From SIAJ01 sp036266155 (lineage in GTDB: Bacteria > Planctomycetota > Planctomycetia > Gemmatales > Gemmataceae): a stretch of 20,829 nt of DNA. The notes under the pieces were generated by a model. It was not told where the DNA came from and searched no databases. It saw nothing but the letters and a program-made list of their open reading frames with translations. This document shows positions 1 to 6,677 of the stretch, piece after piece; the stretch's first letter is position 1, and every line of letters begins with the position of its first letter. The DNA lies in NCBI GenBank assembly GCA_036266155.1, contig DATANR010000122.1, positions 1-20,829 of the forward strand, in the 5' to 3' direction. The translations under genes were made by a program, and so were the position numbers.

Positions 1-226
1 GACGAAGCCGAGGGTCGTCCAACGAGATCGTCATTGATGGGACCTCCAACACGACTTCCGAGACGAGCCAACGATTGCGGGCCGGCCAACCGCGTGCGAA
101 ATACGTGCGCTCGCGGGTGTCGGTGGCTTCGTATTCCCAGGTCGGGACAAACCACAACACGAGCGTGCTGAGCGCGGCCAGTCGCAAGGCCCAGACCGCG
201 ACCGCGAAACCGATTCGTCTTTGCAT
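1..226 (-). CDS. Partial membrane protein of unknown function (N-terminus only)
   Basis: This frame is open from an ATG at 226 to the left edge of the window, giving the first 75 residues. Residues 5-28 form one hydrophobic segment (IGFAVAVWALRLAALSTLVL continuing to WFVP) behind a short basic start (MQRR). This fits a signal anchor or the first of several membrane spans. The following part is polar and charged. The ATG is the first possible start after the stop of the upstream TIR-STAND gene, lies 18 nt from it and is in the same frame. No good Shine-Dalgarno sequence is visible, so translation may depend on the upstream gene. I do not recognise the family. A co-transcribed role with the TIR protein is only inferred from spacing. 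Confidence 0.65.
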   Translation of the reverse strand, partial: MQRRIGFAVAVWALRLAALSTLVLWFVPTWEYEATDTRERTYFARGWPARNRWLVSEVVLEVPSMTISLDDPRLR

Positions 227-244
227 TCGGGAACCAATGTGGAA

Positions 245-2965
245 CTAGCCCAACTTCTTCAGCAACGCCTCCGCTTCGACGTACGCGGCCTTATACGTGT
301 AATGCGGTGGCCCGTCGCAGGTCGCGAGCGTTATTGCTTGTTGCGCGTGCACAAGGGCGGTGGCCTTGTCCTTGCGGCCGCGAGCGAGTTTGGCGAGTTC
401 TAGGTGCGCGTCCGCGCCTTGCAAGACGTAGCCGCTACGCTCGGTGATGAGCAACGCCTCCTCGGCCAGTCGCTGGGCCTCGTCTACTTCGCCGGTGGAG
501 GCGCGGAGCCGCGCCAAGTCAATGAGGATGTCGGCTTCGAACTCCACTAGATTGATCCGGCGACAGCGCTCCAACGCTTCGTGCAAGTGGTGGTCGGCTT
601 TCTTGGTTTGGTCAGCGACGCGGTGCGCTGCGCCCAGTAACCAATGGGCACGGACGTAATCGCTCGCGAGGGGATAGAAGGCGTGGGCAAACTGGTCTGC
701 CAGTTCGAGCGCGCGACTAAAAGAGGCAATTGCAGGATGCCGATAGCCAGGTCTCACGCGATAACGGAGAAGTTCACTCAAGCCTCGATAGGCCCAGACG
801 ACGCCATGCGGTTGAGTCTCGTTTTCTTTCTCAAACACCGCCAAAGAGTTCTGGAATTCAAAATCCGATTCAGCATCTGCACCAAGGTAAGCTAGTAGTC
901 GGCCCAATTCGCGGTGCGCATCGGCCTCACAAAGTTCGTCCCTGATCTCTCGGCCCAACTGGATCGCGCGACGCAAGTTCTCCTCAGCCGCACGCAAATT
1001 ACCAATGGGAACTTGGGCGGAGGAGGCCAAATTTGTCAGACCTAAGGCGAGTGTGCTCTCGCCTTGAGGTAACTTTTGGTCCAAATCAATGGACAATTGA
1101 AACAGCGACACCGCACGTCTCGGCTGGCCGTTGCGGCTGTAGGCATTCGCCAACATGGCCAATGTCCAAGCTTGGGCGCTTATGTCTTTGAGGCGCGGCG
1201 CGTGGTCTTCGCCTTCCGGAAATAGGGCACGTAACAAGTCAATACACAATTGGCTTGTGCCGAGTTGGAGATAAAGCGGTTCGTAGAGACGCTCGCGAAA
1301 GAGGGCAAACGCCTCGTCGAATTGCCCGGTACAGCAGGTATGGTGAAAAAGCTCGATTACCGGAGCGAGGTCTTCTTGCCGCGTCACCTTATCCGTCATC
1401 GGCATGGTGGCGAAGTATGCCCGCATCCTGGAATGGGCCGAAGCGCGCGTATGCGCTGCCAATCGATCGTAGACATAGCGGCGCACGATCGGATGCAAGT
1501 CGAACTGCTGTTCCTTCTTGTGGAATTGGAGGAGTCCGCACGAAATGAGTTCACGCAAGTCGGCGTCGAAACGGACTTTGTCTTCATTCAGTTTTTTGAG
1601 GATCTTGTACTCGACGCGACCGCGAGAACAGGCGATGAGGCCAAGCAGCGACCGCTGCGATGGTATGAGGTTGACGCAAACGGCCTCCAGGACATGATGT
1701 TGTCGCTCGATAAGGCGGGGATTCACGTCGAATCGATTCGCCGCCGCGATATCGCCGGGTTGCTGAAAATCGGCCACAATATCGCCTGCCAGAAGTCGCA
1801 AGCTGAGTGGATGGTAGCCGTATTGCACACACGCGGTTTCTATCTCTGTTGGCGTACCCCGGATGCCCTGGGCATGGAAAAATGCCACGGCATCAGCGGC
1901 CGGTAGTTGCTGGACCTCCATTTCACGGGTGCCGGCCAACAGGCCGCCGCCTTTTGCCTCGACGACATGTGGGCGAAGCTGGGTGGTAATTAGTATTTTT
2001 GCGCGAATCTGTGACTGCGGAGCAATGTGAGAGAGGAACAACTTCGCCAGTGGCGAAATGCAATCGAACCCGTTACGATCGTCTCTAGCTTCGTCACTCT
2101 CGTGGGCAGCGTTCAAATCGCCGAAGGCGCGCAGCACCCGTTCGAACCCATCAAGCACTAATAATGTGCCGGGCTTGCGAAGTGACTGCAAAAGCTTCTT
2201 GACTCCCTCCTTGTCCGCCGAGGCGAATTGTCCACCGTTGAGATAACCTAGCGTCTTAACCATGAAATTGTCGAAACCCGCGTCGTTCTCATAGAAGCTC
2301 CACCAGACGACGCGTGGCCAGGCGTCCGGCCGCACGTCGTGGGTGAGCCAGTGCCGAACGAGCGCACTCTTACCGAAGCCACCCAGCGCCCGAACAATTA
2401 ACAGGGGATGGGTGAGGTCCTTGTATAGCCACTCATTTAGCAGTTCCCGTTCATTCGATCGTCCGGTGAAGTTTGCGGGCATCGGATAGGGATGGGCAAG
2501 AAACCACTCCTCGCGCTGTGGTTCTGAAGGCGCTTCCTGCTCCGGCGGCTTGCCGAGTGAGGTAAGGAGCTGCCGCCAAGCGAGGTCATGGTCTGCGCCA
2601 TCCTTGAAGTCAATGTGAGTGAGAGCGGCGAGGCGGAGCGGTTTTTGGCAGTCGGCTTTAAGGAGCGGGATGGTTCTCCGGTCCCGGTTGGCCGGATCCA
2701 GTGTCTGAAGCATGATGTTCTCAATCGCGCCCCATCCGCTTGCAACGTAGTTGGGGGTGAGAATGAGGAGCGTCTTGCGGCACTCGACCACGGCGCGCAT
2801 GCACTCTTCAATGCTCGGCGCGCCGCGCTCGAAATCTCGGTAGTCGATAAAAGCCTTTAGCTCGGCCTTTTCGATGCGTTTGAGAAGCTCGCCGCGCACC
2901 CACTCCTCGTCTTCGCTGGAGTAGGATATAAAGACGTCGAACTTGAAGTTGGACTCGGGGGGCAT
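245..2965 (-). CDS. TIR-domain STAND ATPase with C-terminal TPR repeats (NLR-like)
   Basis: The protein has 906 residues from the ATG at 2965, preceded by GGAG at 11 nt; 28 more residues are open upstream but have no such site. Residues about 8-137 are a TIR domain: FDVFISYSSEDEEW opens it, and S76-G-W-G-A-I-E82 matches the SxWxxxE motif carrying the catalytic Glu of NAD-cleaving TIRs. Residues about 165-430 are a STAND/NB-ARC-type ATPase with Walker A GGFGKS (195-200), Walker B TLLVLDGFE (267-275), a sensor-like ILITTQ (324-329) and a GLPL-like HPLSLRLLA (385-393). Residues about 500-906 are helical repeats of TPR type. Family knowledge: such proteins oligomerise on sensing a ligand through the repeats, and many act in antiphage abortive infection by consuming NAD. 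The substrate and trigger here are inference. A signalling role other than defence is possible. Confidence 0.88.
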   Translation of the reverse strand: MPPESNFKFDVFISYSSEDEEWVRGELLKRIEKAELKAFIDYRDFERGAPSIEECMRAVVECRKTLLILTPNYVASGWGAIENIMLQTLDPANRDRRTIPLLKADCQKPLRLAALTHIDFKDGADHDLAWRQLLTSLGKPPEQEAPSEPQREEWFLAHPYPMPANFTGRSNERELLNEWLYKDLTHPLLIVRALGGFGKSALVRHWLTHDVRPDAWPRVVWWSFYENDAGFDNFMVKTLGYLNGGQFASADKEGVKKLLQSLRKPGTLLVLDGFERVLRAFGDLNAAHESDEARDDRNGFDCISPLAKLFLSHIAPQSQIRAKILITTQLRPHVVEAKGGGLLAGTREMEVQQLPAADAVAFFHAQGIRGTPTEIETACVQYGYHPLSLRLLAGDIVADFQQPGDIAAANRFDVNPRLIERQHHVLEAVCVNLIPSQRSLLGLIACSRGRVEYKILKKLNEDKVRFDADLRELISCGLLQFHKKEQQFDLHPIVRRYVYDRLAAHTRASAHSRMRAYFATMPMTDKVTRQEDLAPVIELFHHTCCTGQFDEAFALFRERLYEPLYLQLGTSQLCIDLLRALFPEGEDHAPRLKDISAQAWTLAMLANAYSRNGQPRRAVSLFQLSIDLDQKLPQGESTLALGLTNLASSAQVPIGNLRAAEENLRRAIQLGREIRDELCEADAHRELGRLLAYLGADAESDFEFQNSLAVFEKENETQPHGVVWAYRGLSELLRYRVRPGYRHPAIASFSRALELADQFAHAFYPLASDYVRAHWLLGAAHRVADQTKKADHHLHEALERCRRINLVEFEADILIDLARLRASTGEVDEAQRLAEEALLITERSGYVLQGADAHLELAKLARGRKDKATALVHAQQAITLATCDGPPHYTYKAAYVEAEALLKKLG

Positions 2966-3095
2966 AGTCGGGCGATCTCCGTTACCTTTGAGAATGAGGT
3001 CAAAGTGATAGTTCACTCTTATGCACAGCGGCAATGAACCGCAACTCACTTCGGCAATTTGCAGTGCACTACACGTTTCAAGTAGCTCGCCCTCG

Positions 3096-3199
3096 CTTCG
3101 GCCCCGCCTTAGCGCCTCCTAGCACCCCCATCGCCAGCGCCTGTTCCATTTCGCTCACCTTGAAGCCGCAGGGGCCGCTTTTGTAGGCGAAGTGGGCCA
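3096..3199 (-). repeat. Dispersed direct repeat, copy 1
   Basis: This segment matches 3962-4070 in the same orientation. The best 42-bp core (around 3135-3176) has 37 identical positions. On the minus strand it reads, in a frame ending at 3078, YKSGPCGFKVSEMEQALAMG, with KAGPK further on. The matching peptide of copy 2 is DKSGRGPFGFNVSEVEQAL. It lies immediately downstream of the small gene ending at 3218. It lacks a 6-bp piece (gcggcc) present in copy 2, and the peptide has no start of its own, so I read it as a remnant or a non-coding repeat rather than a gene. Confidence 0.7.
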
Positions 3200-3217
3200 A
3201 TTGAAGCCAAGTTGAAT

Positions 3218-3550
3218 CTAGCCGTCGAAGTTCTCGCCGTGGAGTGGGTTGCCTTCCAGAGTTGTCAAACTGGCGACAAACACGATTGGTATTCGGTCGT
3301 GAATCGAATAATAGCACTGAAAGTTGCGGTGTTGGCCTCGATATTCAACGGTTTGAGCGTGCTGAAAGTTTCGCAACGGGTCGCCCCAGCCGCGCGGGGA
3401 TTGCGTAAGGAGATGAATGATCTCGGCAATGGCCAACTCGATTTCCGGCAGAATGCCCAGGTCCGCGGCCCGATTCAGCATGCGGTGAATCCGTTCCCTC
3501 AAGATCGCACTCGTCCCAAGCTCATAGGGTGGTGCGGGGTCGGGAATCAC
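3218..3550 (-). CDS. Small protein, possible RelE/ParE-like toxin component
   Basis: The protein has 110 residues from a GTG at 3550. That GTG overlaps the TGA of the coiled-coil gene upstream (shared GTGA). AAGGA lies 7 nt before it, so the start is well supported and coupled. The C-terminal half has the rhythm of the RelE/ParE fold: DPLRNF, then VEYRGQHRNFQCYYSIHDRI, then a hydrophobic strand IPIVFVASL. Length and position behind a small partner gene fit a toxin-antitoxin or similar regulator pair. No catalytic residues can be named with confidence. The family assignment is inference from pattern only, and the protein could equally be an uncharacterised planctomycete pair member. A longer open frame upstream of the GTG runs antiparallel-free across the partner gene in another frame and is a shadow. 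Confidence 0.7.
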   Translation of the reverse strand: MIPDPAPPYELGTSAILRERIHRMLNRAADLGILPEIELAIAEIIHLLTQSPRGWGDPLRNFQHAQTVEYRGQHRNFQCYYSIHDRIPIVFVASLTTLEGNPLHGENFDG

Positions 3551-3798
3551 GAGGGCTTCCTTGGAAAAATGCCCAGGTCCGCGAAGAACTTCAAACCGGA
3601 ACCCGGCACGTGGTTCTTCATCATCTCGATATAGTCGGCTTCGGTTGGCCGGTCTTCCGGGCGGTCCGGGCCGCATACGATGTCGCGGAGTTGTTTGCGC
3701 TCGGCCGTGACCATCTCCAAGGTTTCCCGCAGCCGAGTATTCTCCGCCTCCAATTCGGCGACCCGGTTTTGATAAAACTCTTCGTTCTTCTGGCTCAT
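3547..3798 (-). CDS. Small coiled-coil protein, possible antitoxin partner
   Basis: The protein has 83 residues from the ATG at 3798, preceded by GGAG at 8 nt. Residues 5-40 are a strong coiled-coil or leucine-zipper-like segment (FYQNRVAELEAENTRLRETL). A short acidic linker with CGPDRPEDRPTEAD follows, then a C-terminal motif ending FFADLGIFPRKPS. The gene ends in a TGA that shares bases with the GTG of the next gene, so the two are almost certainly translated as a unit. The coil suggests homo-oligomerisation or binding to the partner. No DNA-binding motif is evident, which differs from most type II antitoxins. The function as antitoxin is inferred from gene order and size only. Confidence 0.7.
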   Translation of the reverse strand: MSQKNEEFYQNRVAELEAENTRLRETLEMVTAERKQLRDIVCGPDRPEDRPTEADYIEMMKNHVPGSGLKFFADLGIFPRKPS

Positions 3799-3823
3799 GG
3801 ATAGTTCTCCGTTGCATGACACG

Positions 3824-3829
3824 ATTTTA
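3824..3829 (-). promoter_or_regulatory. Possible -10 element for the two-gene module
   Basis: On the minus strand this reads TAAAAT, five of six bases of the sigma-70 consensus, 25 nt before the ATG of the coiled-coil gene. No good -35 hexamer is seen at 17 nt, so the call is weak. Confidence 0.25.
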
Positions 3830-3961
3830 CCTGGCATCGTGCTGGCGGAGAAGCGGAATACGGTCGAATTTGAAGCTTCCGGGTCGGTGTCCCGTATGCC
3901 CTGTTTCAGACGGCGGCCGGCACATCCTGACGAACAACAGCCACGACACACAGTACCATCA

Positions 3962-4070
3962 CTTTCGCCCCGCCTTCACCCCCTCCAGCAAGTGCATTGT
4001 CAGCGCCTGTTCCACTTCGCTGACGTTGAAACCGAAGGGGCCGCGGCCGCTTTTGTCGGCGACTTTGCCA
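3962..4070 (-). repeat. Dispersed direct repeat, copy 2
   Basis: This is the fullest copy of the repeat. It matches 3096-3199 over about 105 bp, and about 50 bp of it match 4325-4388; 32 of 36 core positions with copy 3 are identical around gccgcttttgtcggcgact. All copies lie in the same orientation. Copies 1 and 2 flank the two-gene module at 3218-3798. Confidence 0.7.
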
Positions 4071-4232
4071 GTGCGATCAATTCGTTCAGTCTCGGAACTA
4101 TGTTCCGCGAGTTGAGTCCGCTGCACTCCCAGTGCGCGAGGTATTTCACGCGTTCCCAGCGCTAGAATTTTCACGCGCGCGTTTTTGATGCAAGTGCCAT
4201 TCAGATCGAAAGATGCGCTGAAAAACTCATTG

Positions 4233-4271
4233 AGAGATTGCCAAGGTGTGGGTGTGGGGTTGGCAATCTCT
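4233..4271. repeat. Perfect 12-bp inverted repeat with GT-rich loop
   Basis: The arms agagattgccaa (4233-4244) and ttggcaatctct (4260-4271) are perfectly complementary and enclose a 15-nt loop made only of G and T. No T-run follows on either strand, so a classical intrinsic terminator is unlikely. The right arm and what follows (ggcaatctctga at 4262-4273) recur at 8969-8980. Confidence 0.7.
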
Positions 4272-4324
4272 GAAATCTGGCAGGGTTGCAACACAATGAA
4301 ACGTATTTCGAGGGGCCGGTCGTC

Positions 4325-4388
4325 GCCCTTGAAGCCGACGGGGCTTCGGCCGCTCTTGTCGGCGACTTTGCCGGCGTGATCGATCACG
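4325..4388 (-). repeat. Dispersed direct repeat, copy 3 (partial)
   Basis: This is a shorter copy of the repeat at 3962-4070. It covers only the part that encodes GKVADKSGRSPVGF on the minus strand and lacks the portion corresponding to VSEVEQAL. The similarity ends at the palindromic cgtgatcgatcacg (4375-4388). Confidence 0.6.
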
Positions 4389-4441
4389 TAGGGGCGGTCG
4401 GGCATGCCGCGGCGCGATCGCGATGAGGGCTAATCTTGACT

Positions 4442-4975
4442 TTAGCGACGACGTGTCTCTTCACCGCGCGGACCGTCAACAATCTTCTCTTGCTCCGCGA
4501 GTTTGCGACGCGGCAGGTTCCAGCCGTTCGACCCGATGGATCCTTGTAAACGAATCTCGTTTGATTGCGGCAGGACCTTCGCTCGCAGCGTTGACGTCGC
4601 GGCATCGGCATACAGCCCGTGCAAGCGGTCGTGCGTAAGCGGATCGACGCCGGAGCATCCGCATTCGTCAATCGTCACGCCGTCCTTGTACCAGATCACG
4701 GTGACGATGTAGTCGCCGGCCGGGGCCCCGTCGTCGGCTGTGCGCGTCGTCAAGTGAAACGATCCATCGGGCCCGACGATCCCGACGGGACAAAAGGCGT
4801 TCACTGATGGGTCGATCGGGTGGAAGGCGACGCGCGCGCTGACGGCGGGACGATCGTCGATTACGAGACTGCCCTGGACAGGATAAACACTGGCGGCCGA
4901 TCCATCGTCATGACAGCCGGCGAGCAAGCCGCACGTCATGACGATGATCGGCAATCGCAAGCAATGCTGACGCAT
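4442..4975 (-). CDS. Transthyretin-like (carboxypeptidase regulatory-like) lipoprotein, second paralogue
   Basis: The protein has 177 residues. A lipoprotein signal ends in the lipobox LAGC with Cys21. The body is the small beta-sandwich usual behind DUF1559 genes in planctomycetes: VQGSLVIDDRPAVSARVAFH, GPDGSFHLTT, DDGAPAGDYIVTVIW, then LHGLYADAATSTLRAKV. It differs from its upstream paralogue by a short insert IDECGCSGVDPLTHD and by a basic and acidic tail of about 35 residues ending in EETRRR. It starts 6 nt after the stop of that paralogue, so it is the last gene of a three-gene operon. It is expected at the inner or outer membrane on the periplasmic side. No enzymatic role is evident. 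Confidence 0.85.
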   Translation of the reverse strand: MRQHCLRLPIIVMTCGLLAGCHDDGSAASVYPVQGSLVIDDRPAVSARVAFHPIDPSVNAFCPVGIVGPDGSFHLTTRTADDGAPAGDYIVTVIWYKDGVTIDECGCSGVDPLTHDRLHGLYADAATSTLRAKVLPQSNEIRLQGSIGSNGWNLPRRKLAEQEKIVDGPRGEETRRR

Positions 4976-4981
4976 GAAGAC

Positions 4982-5407
4982 CTAATTCAATGCGAACGGC
5001 TCTAAGGCATTTTCGCCGCGATTGATGGTGACTTTCCATTTACTCGTGGCCGGGTCGGCGTACTTTCCCTTCCAGGCGTCCACCTCGATGTCCCGCCCGA
5101 GCTTGTCCGCTCCGCCCTTGAGCAGTTCAAACGTCACCACGTAGTCGCCCGGCGGCGCTCCGTCGTTGGCGGCCGCGGTGCTCAAAGTGAACCGGCCGTC
5201 CTCGTTTGTTTCCCCGCTCGGCGTAAACTTGACGGACCCCATGTCGAACTGCGGATGGAACGTCACTTTGATGCCGGCGAGCGGCCTGCCTTTGACCAGC
5301 ACAGTGCCGGACACCGAGGAGGTACTGGGGGCTTTGATGCTCTTGTCGGAGCAGCCGACCGCCGCCGTGCATACCAGCGCAACGAGGATGAGTCGGCTAG
5401 TAATCAC
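4982..5407 (-). CDS. Transthyretin-like lipoprotein, first paralogue
   Basis: The protein has 141 residues from a GTG at 5407. A short signal peptide ends in AVGC (Cys19), an acceptable if imperfect lipobox. The core reads VSGTVLVKGRPLAGIKVTFH, EDGRFTLST, DGAPPGDYVVTF and WKGKYADPATSKWKVTI, the usual small transthyretin-like or carboxypeptidase-regulatory fold of planctomycete lipoproteins. The gene overlaps the end of the DUF1559 gene by 11 nt. Its Shine-Dalgarno, GAGGTGATC, 4 to 6 nt before the GTG, lies inside the last codons of DUF1559 and matches the 16S rRNA tail over nine bases. Translation is therefore likely strong and coupled. The function is unknown; a surface or envelope role with DUF1559 is inferred. 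Confidence 0.88.
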   Translation of the reverse strand: MITSRLILVALVCTAAVGCSDKSIKAPSTSSVSGTVLVKGRPLAGIKVTFHPQFDMGSVKFTPSGETNEDGRFTLSTAAANDGAPPGDYVVTFELLKGGADKLGRDIEVDAWKGKYADPATSKWKVTINRGENALEPFALN

Positions 5408-6506
5408 CGATCACCTCGCCGCCGTTGCGGCTCCCGAGCGCCATGTAAGTCGTCATGCTGATGGACTGCTTGAGGAATCTCACCGAGCCGTCGCAGAACA
5501 GGAAGTTGCATCCCTGCGGGTGCGTGCTGCGGAACGAATAGGCCGGACTCTTAAAGAGGATGTCGTGCAGGCCGGCCGGGTCGGTGATGGTGCGGGCGTA
5601 GTAGGGGCCGGAGAGCGTGTTCATCGGCACGGTCGTGCGGCCCTCGCTGTAGTAGTCGCCGCCGCTGCTCGCCCAAGCGATGGGGCCGCCCGACGGAACC
5701 GCCGTGGCGCCGACCGATACGCTGTTGATCGTGGTGCTGGTATACCCTTGAAGGATGTTGTGCATGTCGCCGGCGGCGATCGTGCTGGACAGCCCGTCGG
5801 TGATGTTTGCGAAATTGATTGTGTACGTGTTGTCGGACAACCACCAGGTCGGATCAGCCGTGTGCTTGGCCGCCAGCGCCTGGCCGTTGGCATAATCCAA
5901 GCCGGCGTCCATCTTCGAGATGAACACCCCATCGGAGGGCGTGAACCCGTACGCCTGCCCCGTCTTGCAGATGTCGCCTGACTGAGGTGGAGAACGGACG
6001 TCGCTGTTGCCGCGATTCCACCCATAGCTCGCGTAGTCGGCGAACACTGGGTTGAGTGGCTTTGGCATTGATGGGCAGGTGAAGACCTTCAAGGGTCCGA
6101 TTTGCGTAGTCAGTTGGAGGTTCGACAAGCCGTTCGGATTGACGACAGCGGAATTTCCGGCGAGGTTGATGTTGAACTTGTTGTACACGTTGTCCTGCTC
6201 GACGTACGGCAGCAACTCGAACGCCACCGGGTAATGGCGAAAGCGGTAGAAGATATTCTGCATGCCCGGGTTGGTGTCCTCACAGCCGCCGCCGCAATAA
6301 CTCATGTTCGGCAGCACACCGCGCGCGTCGTGGTAATTGTGGATGGCCAAGCCGATCTGCTTGAGGTTGTTGCTGCAGCTCATGCGATTGGCGGCTTCAC
6401 GAATCTTCTGCACGGCGGGCAGCAGAAGTCCAATTAAGATCGCGATGATCGCGATCACCACTAAGAGTTCGACGAGCGTAAAGCCGCGACGGCGAGGAAG
6501 AGACAC
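5397..6506 (-). CDS. DUF1559 protein with prepilin-type N-terminus
   Basis: The protein has 369 residues from a GTG at 6506, preceded by GGAG at 8 nt. An in-frame ATG 17 codons upstream lacks this site. Residues 5-30 are a class III signal: basic RRRG, cleavage between Gly8 and Phe9, then FTLVELLVVIAIIAILIGLL with the conserved Glu at mature position 5. The DUF1559 body starts at NRMSCSNNLKQIGLAIHNYH. The C-terminus has the H-x9-DG motif (His329, Asp339-Gly340 in FLFCDGSVRF). Family knowledge: these pseudopilin-like proteins are hugely expanded in planctomycetes and are probably assembled in the envelope, with no proven function. It leads an operon with the two transthyretin-like lipoproteins, a recurring arrangement. 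Confidence 0.93.
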   Translation of the reverse strand: MSLPRRRGFTLVELLVVIAIIAILIGLLLPAVQKIREAANRMSCSNNLKQIGLAIHNYHDARGVLPNMSYCGGGCEDTNPGMQNIFYRFRHYPVAFELLPYVEQDNVYNKFNINLAGNSAVVNPNGLSNLQLTTQIGPLKVFTCPSMPKPLNPVFADYASYGWNRGNSDVRSPPQSGDICKTGQAYGFTPSDGVFISKMDAGLDYANGQALAAKHTADPTWWLSDNTYTINFANITDGLSSTIAAGDMHNILQGYTSTTINSVSVGATAVPSGGPIAWASSGGDYYSEGRTTVPMNTLSGPYYARTITDPAGLHDILFKSPAYSFRSTHPQGCNFLFCDGSVRFLKQSISMTTYMALGSRNGGEVIGDY

Positions 6507-6677
6507 TTTGTATTCTCCTTGACACGGGTGCAGAATCCACCTGAAAGCAATCGTCATGCCGGGTCCATTTGGCCCTCAACCTACGTATTCCGGCCATTGA
6601 ACTGCGCTGCGGGCGTCAGGTCGTAGCCATCGATGGTCAACAATTGTTCTCGGTTGGTACGGTGCAGGTGTGTAGCC

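Larger units (their letters stand above)
3959..4405 (-). pseudogene. Degenerate open frame built around two copies of a short repeat peptide
   Basis: This is a 148-codon open frame with an ATG at 4405 but no recognisable ribosome-binding site. Its two ends carry the same peptide: VIDHAGKVADKSGRSPVGF near the start and RIDRTGKVADKSGRGPFGF near the end, the latter followed by NVSEVEQALTM. The stretch between them resembles no family I know and includes a DNA hairpin (4233-4271). The repeat peptide also occurs, further eroded, at 3096-3199. I read this as repeat-derived or decayed sequence that happens to stay open, not as a confident gene. The flanking 3818-3958 shows nothing beyond the possible promoter. 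Confidence 0.35.

Noticed and set aside
3551..3817. Longer open frame extending the 110-residue protein upstream to 199 residues
   Set aside because: The extension runs over the coiled-coil gene in another frame, has a composition of shadow type, and the GTG at 3550 has an excellent ribosome-binding site.
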